Shown: in pieces, positions 58,341-64,000 of the stretch
Numbering within the stretch: position 1 is the stretch's first letter
Layout: the number at the start of each line of letters is the position of its first letter
Source: Arabidopsis thaliana
Lineage: Eukaryota > Streptophyta > Magnoliopsida > Brassicales > Brassicaceae
Assembly: GCF_000001735.4 (NCBI RefSeq)
Contig: NC_003075.7
Span: 4,651,001 to 4,715,000, forward strand
Length of the DNA: 64,000 nucleotides
Reading direction: 5' to 3'
Notes under the pieces: generated by a model
Told to the model about the DNA's origin: nothing
The model's input: the letters and a program-made list of their open reading frames with translations, nothing else
Database searches by the model: none
Program-made: the position numbers and the translations under genes

Positions 58341-60134
58341 TGATAAGTGTGTATTTTGCATGTTTTGAGCATCCATTTGTCATCATTTTAGCACCATATC
58401 ATCACCGTTTTATACCATTTCTCATCATTTGTCATCACTTTGCATGTTTAGTATAGGTTTGCATGCATGTTGCATATATGTGTTGATTTCAGGTGATTTG
58501 AAGCTGTTGACGAGCTAACTGGAAGAAGCGGACCTGATCATGTCAAACCACTCGACCCCGAGGTCGAGTAGAAGCTTCAAGACCTCAACAGACCACTCGA
58601 CCCCCTGGTCGAGTAGGGGACTTCACCATTTCATCTCATCACTCAACCCCCTGGCCGAGTACCACCACGAGAGATACTCGATCACTTCACTCGACCCCTT
58701 GGTCGAGTGTATTCAACTCTACCACCTGACCAGTCACTCGATCACTTCACTCGACCCCTTGGTTGAGTGTATTCACCTCCACCACCTGACCAGTCACTCG
58801 ATCACTTCACTCGACCCCCTGGTCGAGTGTCTTCACCACCACCACTCGACTACATACTCGATGGCGAGCTTGAGAGTCTTCTTCATTCCGCACTCAACCA
58901 GACAGTCGAGCATAAGGAAGAAAAGAAGACTCCAGCATATCACTCGACCTCTCACTCGACCACATGGGTCGAGTACAGTTCTTAATCCGTCCCAATACTG
59001 CGTCGTTTTGAGTATTAGGGTTTCAGATTATTTTGCTATAAGTAGCATGTGCTTTACATTTTCGAGAACAAGTTTTTTATCTAGTTTTATTCTGCAGACA
59101 CTGTGTTCTTAACCTTTTGTAATCCAGATTTCTCTTTATCTATTCAGTATTCAGTATTTGTTCTTGATTTCGTTTACTGTTGTTCATCCTGTTATCATCT
59201 TGCTATTACTCTGTTGTTATCATGTTCTCATTCCATTCAACGTTTATGTTTTTTGCAATGATGTCTGAGTAGTAAATAGGTTTCTGAGGATGGGTTAGAG
59301 TAGTTTAAAATTCTCAGTATGCTAGGTGGTTAAGTTTGATTGATAGATCCCTTCTGGATTAGTTGTTTTTAATGCCTATTGCGTTCTGATCAACTGGAAT
59401 TTGAGCCTAGACATTTCCGCGCCCAAAAGGTGTTCGATGAAATGTCTGAACCTCTAATTCCAGAGATTCGTGGCCATGTACCAAGGTATTGGTGCACGGA
59501 GCGTTTTGGCTTTAACTTGTTGATTTGTAATGCCTGTTAGGTTAGCTCTCGTCAATGGTGATTGAGTCTGGGACTAGGTTAACTTGAGGGTCTCTGTTGC
59601 GGTGGCACTTAGATTTGGTTAATAAACTTGTTGTCTAGGGATAATTTATTGAGCATGTCAATCACCTGTAAACTGAGGAAACGAAACTACTCAATTACCC
59701 CATCCTCGGGAATTCTTTATCTGATTTATTTTATTGTTTAGTCTACTGTTGTTTACTGCATCTTGTCCTTTGTTGCTTAGTTTCTGCAAATTCTTTCCTG
59801 TTACTCGACCTGATACTCGACCACCCAGTTGTCTGGCAAGAGACTGTGCAGTCGAGTGTCTTTGTTTTGTTTTCTTTCTGTTACTCGACCACACCCAGTG
59901 CTCTACAACGAGCTGTGTTGGTCAAGTGCTTTTACTATTCTGCTTGAATTTCTGTTTTCTGCATGTTCACTTAGGACTGCTAGAACACACCAAACCTGTT
60001 ATTGCTTGGCTTGACTTAGTGACTTCTGATCACATTTTGATTGTTAGCATCACACCCATTTTGATTGACAACCTTCAGTACTACAACGACATGATAGTGC
60101 TTTAGGATTAATTGATCTTACAAACCTATTATCA
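58341..60134 (+). repeat. LARD 3' LTR
   Basis: Complete 1794-bp LTR. Its hairpin array is at 58551-58978 with the same 60-bp unit at 58696, 58756 and 58816 positions; two of the loops read CCTT here, and one right arm has a GGTTGAG change. A further array-like pair lies at 59808-59945. Confidence 0.88.
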
Positions 60135-60139
60135 TACAT

Positions 60140-62215
60140 CATCTTTCGCGTTCTTATCTTCTAGTTGATTAACTCGCGATTGGGGTCTTCATATGCTTTC
60201 ATCAATCCCTTCGGTCTTAGATTGGATTCTCCTTAGGTCATCTTGGCTAATCGATCCAAAACCTTTACCGGAGCAAGGCGACCATCCATGTTTGTCTCTA
60301 GGGTCGAGTTCGTCATTGCCCGCTGCTAGAATGGGCCCTTCAGATAAGGTCTCATGAAACATATTTTGTTGGTAACTTAGATCACCGACCCTTCTTTGTT
60401 CCTCATACAACCGGTCCTCAAACTTATCTATCCGGCTTCCCAAGTTCACATTATTGTCGGATAAGGCTACAATCTTCGCATCATAGTCCTTATTCGAATT
60501 TGTTATTTGTTTCAGCAATGCCCTAGTGTTGATGGCGTTATCTTGGGCGCTCTTAAGGTGTCTCTCCTGCTCCTCTTCGATCTTCTTGAACCTTTCTTCG
60601 TTAGCTTCAGCTTCTTTAACCCGTAGGTCTTCCGATTTCTTGAATTTTACAAAGAGGTCGTCGACTTTACTCAAGAGAGTAACTTCGATGTTATCGATCC
60701 TTGCATTGAGCTTTCTTGTATCCAAAGCTAGTTGATCAAAGAATTGGCTCACCAAGATCTCAAGTCTTTCTTCATGAGTCTTGTGCCTCCAAGGCATGTT
60801 AGAACGGTCTCAGGTTGATATCATAGGCAAGTCGGGCGGTCGGTAGTGTTGGGCCGGATACCTCTCTTTGGCTCTTCTCGGATAGGGGGTCATAAAACGA
60901 CTTGGTTGGGCTCTTCGGGCTGTATCAAGGTCTTCACCAACATGAAAAGGGAGGTTAGTTTGTATAGCACCCAAGCTTACCCTAGGGTTAGCTTCTTCTA
61001 GAGACCCAAGTTGCCCGAAGCTAGGGTTTGCGGGAACTCCTCCACTGGTAGTCGGATTGCCATGCAAGAGTGGACATTCGTGAGCTCTTCGTCTTCTCCT
61101 TCTTCACTAGAAAAGTCGGTGAGTTCATCACTTTCTTCTGAAAGTTTTTCGAATCGGTTTCCTTGACTCTCAAGGCAAACTTTTTATTTTTCGGTCTCAA
61201 GGCTTTCTTCTTTAGAATTGTGTTCGGCCATCTAGTCTTCTTTTAATGAGATGGCTTCTTCTTCTTTTAAGTCCTCTTCTTGCTCGATTTGGTCTTGGGG
61301 AGGAACATTAGGGATCAAAATCCCTAGGGTTTTTATAGGGTCAAGATTTCTTTTTTCGGAATAAGAATTTAGAACTTTTCCTTTTTCCACTAGGAATCCG
61401 ATTTCTTTTTTGTTTCCTCCTCATATCGGGCTTGGGACTTAGGAAACTCATCTTCTTCTTGGCAAGATTGGTTGCTTTTACATTCCGATAATTCGTTTGA
61501 TTTGGTGAGCTTCTTCTCTAGCTCTTCAATCTTCCAATCTAGATGACTCTCTACCGCATCAACGGCGAATCCCACATTGACGATTCTCGTGTTTTGGTCT
61601 TGTAGATCGTCTTGATGATTGAGGAGAGTGTTATCGATCTCAACAAGTGTCCCCTCCATATGTTCGAGTCAATTAGTGAGGTCATCGAACTTCTCCTCAA
61701 ATTTGGCTTTCATCTCCATTAGCTTTAAGTCGATTCTCTTCACATCTTCTTGATGGTTATCAACAAAGTCTTGGAGAAGACCAATGCGTCTATTTTCTAG
61801 TTCAGCAGTTCGGTAGGGCTCATTAGTTTGGTAAGCATAATTATTCGGATGAACATCTACACTCATCACCTCCTACAAGTATCCTTGGTCATAGCCGTAA
61901 CATTCATGGCGGGCAGCTCCATAAGGATGAGAAGAGTAAGGTCCTCCCACGCGTTGATCTCTTGGGGATGGGACGCAGGTGGAAGGGGCCTACCGAACGG
62001 TTAGCTTGTGGCCGATTCTAAACGAAGGTGGCGGATTGAACACGAGAGTATTGATTGTTCCTGAAAGCTCCTCCATTAGACGGTTGCGATTGCCAAGACC
62101 CGCCATGCATTTGGGATGCATCAGGCGTGTTGTGGCCAATAGAGAAATGTGATTCGCGGTTTAAGCCGTGATTCACATTATGGTAGTAGCCATTGGGATA
62201 ATTCCTCGAATTCAT
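60140..62215 (-). pseudogene. Athila/Tat-like gag N-terminal part
   Basis: Read on the minus strand from the ATG at 62215 (MNSRNYPNGYYHNVNHG), through segments at 61669-61869 and 61390-61659 and 60810-61067, to a long coiled-coil block at 60189-60797 (MPWRHKTHEERLEI start, then heptad-rich KKIEEEQERH). The coiled coil and the WRH-x-TxEERL motif fit Athila ORF1/gag. Stops and frameshifts occur near 62015, 61665, 61385, 60808 and 60188. A TTTCAG acceptor-like site lies just upstream of the first ATG. It continues on the far side of the LARD at 54787. Confidence 0.75.
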
Positions 62216-62312
62216 CCTTTAAACTTCCTGAAACAAAGAAAAACAAAACAAAAATTAAAAGCAAAGTGTCCTAGAGTTCACTCTAATCCTTGGACTTGTG
62301 GAACTAACAATC

Positions 62313-62332
62313 TCTCCCCGGCAATGGCGCCA
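62313..62332 (-). promoter_or_regulatory. Athila/Tat-like primer-binding site (tRNA-Asp type)
   Basis: The minus strand reads TGGCGCCATTGCCGGGGAGA, one change from TGGCGCCGTTGCCGGGGA. It lies seven bases inside the 5' LTR boundary at 62340. Confidence 0.88.
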
Positions 62333-62339
62333 AAATACT

Positions 62340-63935
62340 TGATGCGTGTTTTATTTCGCTTCAGGCTTTTACTTGAAAGACCACACGACTGCAAGTTCAC
62401 AATATGTGGGAGTAGTACTATAGGATTGAATCCACAAGGAGAGAAGTAGCTCAGAGAAATCCTTAAGAAGAGAGTGAAGCTAGGACCAAAATAAAAGGGG
62501 GTTGTTGTATGTTGTGAATAAGCAAAATAAAAGACAAGTACTTAAATAAACGATAAGCAATAAGAGATAAGCGTTAGGTCTTCGTGGGTTTCTCCGGAAG
62601 TCATGGTTCAACAATAAGGTATAGATCCCAATTCAGGTGATAACATTGTTAGGTTTGTTTACTTCCAAATTCTCAGACATACGAAACTCATTCAAGACCA
62701 GCTAGCCCAGTAGGTGAAAGTCGGCTATTCTCACTAATAGCTTGCGTACTTAGTTGCCCTAACGGCTAGTAGGTGCTAACGTGGTTTCGAGATACAGATC
62801 CAATCATTTAATTCAAGTTTGATTCTAGTCCATAAGTCCCTATCACTTGGCGGGCGTGTAACGGTTATAGTTCTTTATTCAGTTGAGTTATTTCAAGCAA
62901 TTATACAAGATTCTGCCAAATATAAAATATCTAAGATCATGTACTAGGTGGCGTCCCGGACATACATGCATTAAGATTAAACTAAACTAGAAAAAATAGT
63001 GTTAACGATCAAACAAAACAATAGAAACCGCCAAACCTAAACTTGATCTAAAGTCCCCATGAATTCCCCTTTGAAACCCCCTCAAACCCAACTAGAGATC
63101 TACTTGCTCATGGAAAAGGAGCTAATCAAAAGTTGGGTTGAGTAAACCATAACAAAAAGATAAATAAAACTTAAAAAGGGTTTACAGAATAATTCTTTGA
63201 ATGTAGAACACAAGAGGCAAAGATCCACCTTAAACAGTCTTATACAAAATGAAAGAGAAAGGGAGAGAGATGGTCATCTTCGAGCTGAAGAGGTGCGGCG
63301 GCGAGTTGGCAGCTCTCGGCGATGACTAGGGTTTTCTTGTGATGAAGGCACACCTAGGGTTAGGGCTTAGAACAAGTATTTATACTTGAGAGCCAAGAAT
63401 TAGGGTTAGGGGTAAGAACGTCAATCCGCCGGATAAGTAAGTGATCAGGCCGAGTAGTGGGCTTCAGGGGAGGAGCCTAATGACGGTGGCACAAAGATAG
63501 AAGGACTTGTGGATGACTTAATGGTCGGTGGAAAGCTTCTCGGAGCTTCCCGGGTTCAAGTCTCTTTGGCCGGATGCTTTTTGGATTTATTATTTCCAAA
63601 CAGCCGATTCTTGACATGTCTTCACTCTTCGGGTCATATCTTCCAAACGGCTACATGGATTGCTTCGATTTGACTTCAAAGCTAATCTTGAATCTTCTAC
63701 CTTTCCATGCATACCATAATACCTCGTTGCCGTGATGGGGAAGACCTGGGCCGGATGCTAAACTTCTGAAGTACTGGAATTGATCGCTTTTTGATACTTT
63801 TAGCTTTAAAACTCTTAAAACCTTCTTGGCACCTAGAATACGTGTTTCTCTTCTTCTTGGCTCAAGAATAGCACATAATGCTCTCTGAAACATAAGAAAA
63901 CAATAGCTTAAAAGGGCTAAAAAGGCGTGTTATCA
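62340..63935 (-). repeat. Athila/Tat-like 5' LTR
   Basis: 1596 bp, starts TGATGCGTGTTTTATTTCGC, ends GCGTGTTATCA. The right target copy TCTTG follows (63936-63940). Only 60 bp of flank remain in the window, with no feature I can name. Confidence 0.9.
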
Positions 63936-64000
63936 TCTTGCAGTTATGATCTTCCAAGAACTCATCTGCAACATCTCCGTCTTCATCAATCTAAAGCCGC

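Larger units (their letters stand above)
54788..60134 (+). mobile_element. LARD-like non-autonomous LTR retrotransposon
   Basis: 5347 bp, flanked by TACAT at 54783-54787 and 60135-60139. It begins TGATAAGTGTG and ends CTATTATCA. The right LTR is 58341-60134 (1794 bp), preceded by the polypurine tract TTTTGGGGGAGT (58329-58340). The left LTR is 54788 to about 56300; its last 280 bp, the primer-binding site and all coding DNA are missing. When the element and one TACAT are left out of account, the gag reading frame of the host element is continuous, which supports both boundaries. The TGATAAGTGTGTATTTTGCATG start with GGGGGAGT before it is seen in plant Tat-group elements. Confidence 0.88.
49757..63935 (-). 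mobile_element. Athila/Tat-like Ty3/gypsy retrotransposon, gag-protease only, split by a LARD
   Basis: 14,179 bp with TCTTG at 49752-49756 and 63936-63940. LTRs: 49757-51368 (3') and 62340-63935 (5'). The polypurine tract is at 51369-51381 (minus GTCTGGGGGAGT). The primer-binding site at 62313-62332 is a tRNA-Asp type (minus TGGCGCCATTGCCGGGGAGA), the hallmark of Athila and Tat elements. Gag and protease remain; there is no RT, RNase H or integrase between protease and polypurine tract. A 5.3-kb LARD-like element (54788-60134) sits inside gag. The LTRs differ clearly (around a tenth by eye), so it is an old insertion. Confidence 0.9.

Overview
This window is plant nuclear DNA, most probably from a Brassicaceae species and from a repeat-rich (pericentromeric-like) block. 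The grounds are plant-type Copia and Gypsy retrotransposons, a Mutator-like element with a 9-bp target duplication, hAT transposase copies, a short AtREP-style Helitron, a CCGAACCG-rich hAT-like repeat, and a stub of an AIRP2-like RING E3 gene. I see no intact host gene, no rRNA or tRNA gene, and no bacterial-style operon. Every long open frame I recognise belongs to a transposable element, and all of them are broken.

The backbone is a direct segmental duplication. Window 1-26032 (left copy) and about 35983-53184 (right copy) share the same series of modules: minus-strand Copia element, RING-gene stub, AT-rich Helitron-like tract, 33-36-bp minisatellite, hAT transposase, and the 3' LTR and tail of an Athila/Tat-like Gypsy element. 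Each copy then changed alone. The left copy gained a Mutator-like element (6369-8460), a CCGAACCG-rich element (13182-13822) and a plus-strand Gypsy element that replaced about 1.1 kb (19289-25290). The right copy lost most of its Copia pol gene, carries a fragment of a second Copia family (37998-39768), and has a SINE/hairpin-like stretch (45461-45743) that the left copy lacks.

Between the copies lies a minus-strand Tekay/Del-like Gypsy element (26142-33195) with both LTRs and a perfect 5-bp target duplication, followed by AT-rich DNA with a Helitron (34639-35074), a 140-bp tandem duplication and a promoter-like segment. On the right, one Athila/Tat-like element spans 49757-63935 on the minus strand, with TCTTG duplications at both ends. 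It is split by a plus-strand LARD-like element (54788-60134) flanked by TACAT, whose LTRs carry a striking array of CTCGACC/GGTCGAG hairpins.

The coding remnants make sense only as retrotransposon parts (gag, protease, reverse transcriptase, RNase H, integrase) and hAT transposase. Several elements lost exactly one essential block: gag in the Copia, the RT core in the plus-strand Gypsy, the integrase core in the Tekay-like element, and all of RT-integrase in the Athila-like element. All would depend on enzymes from elsewhere. I found no new defence or metabolic system; the value of the window is a readable order of nested insertions, deletions and duplication.
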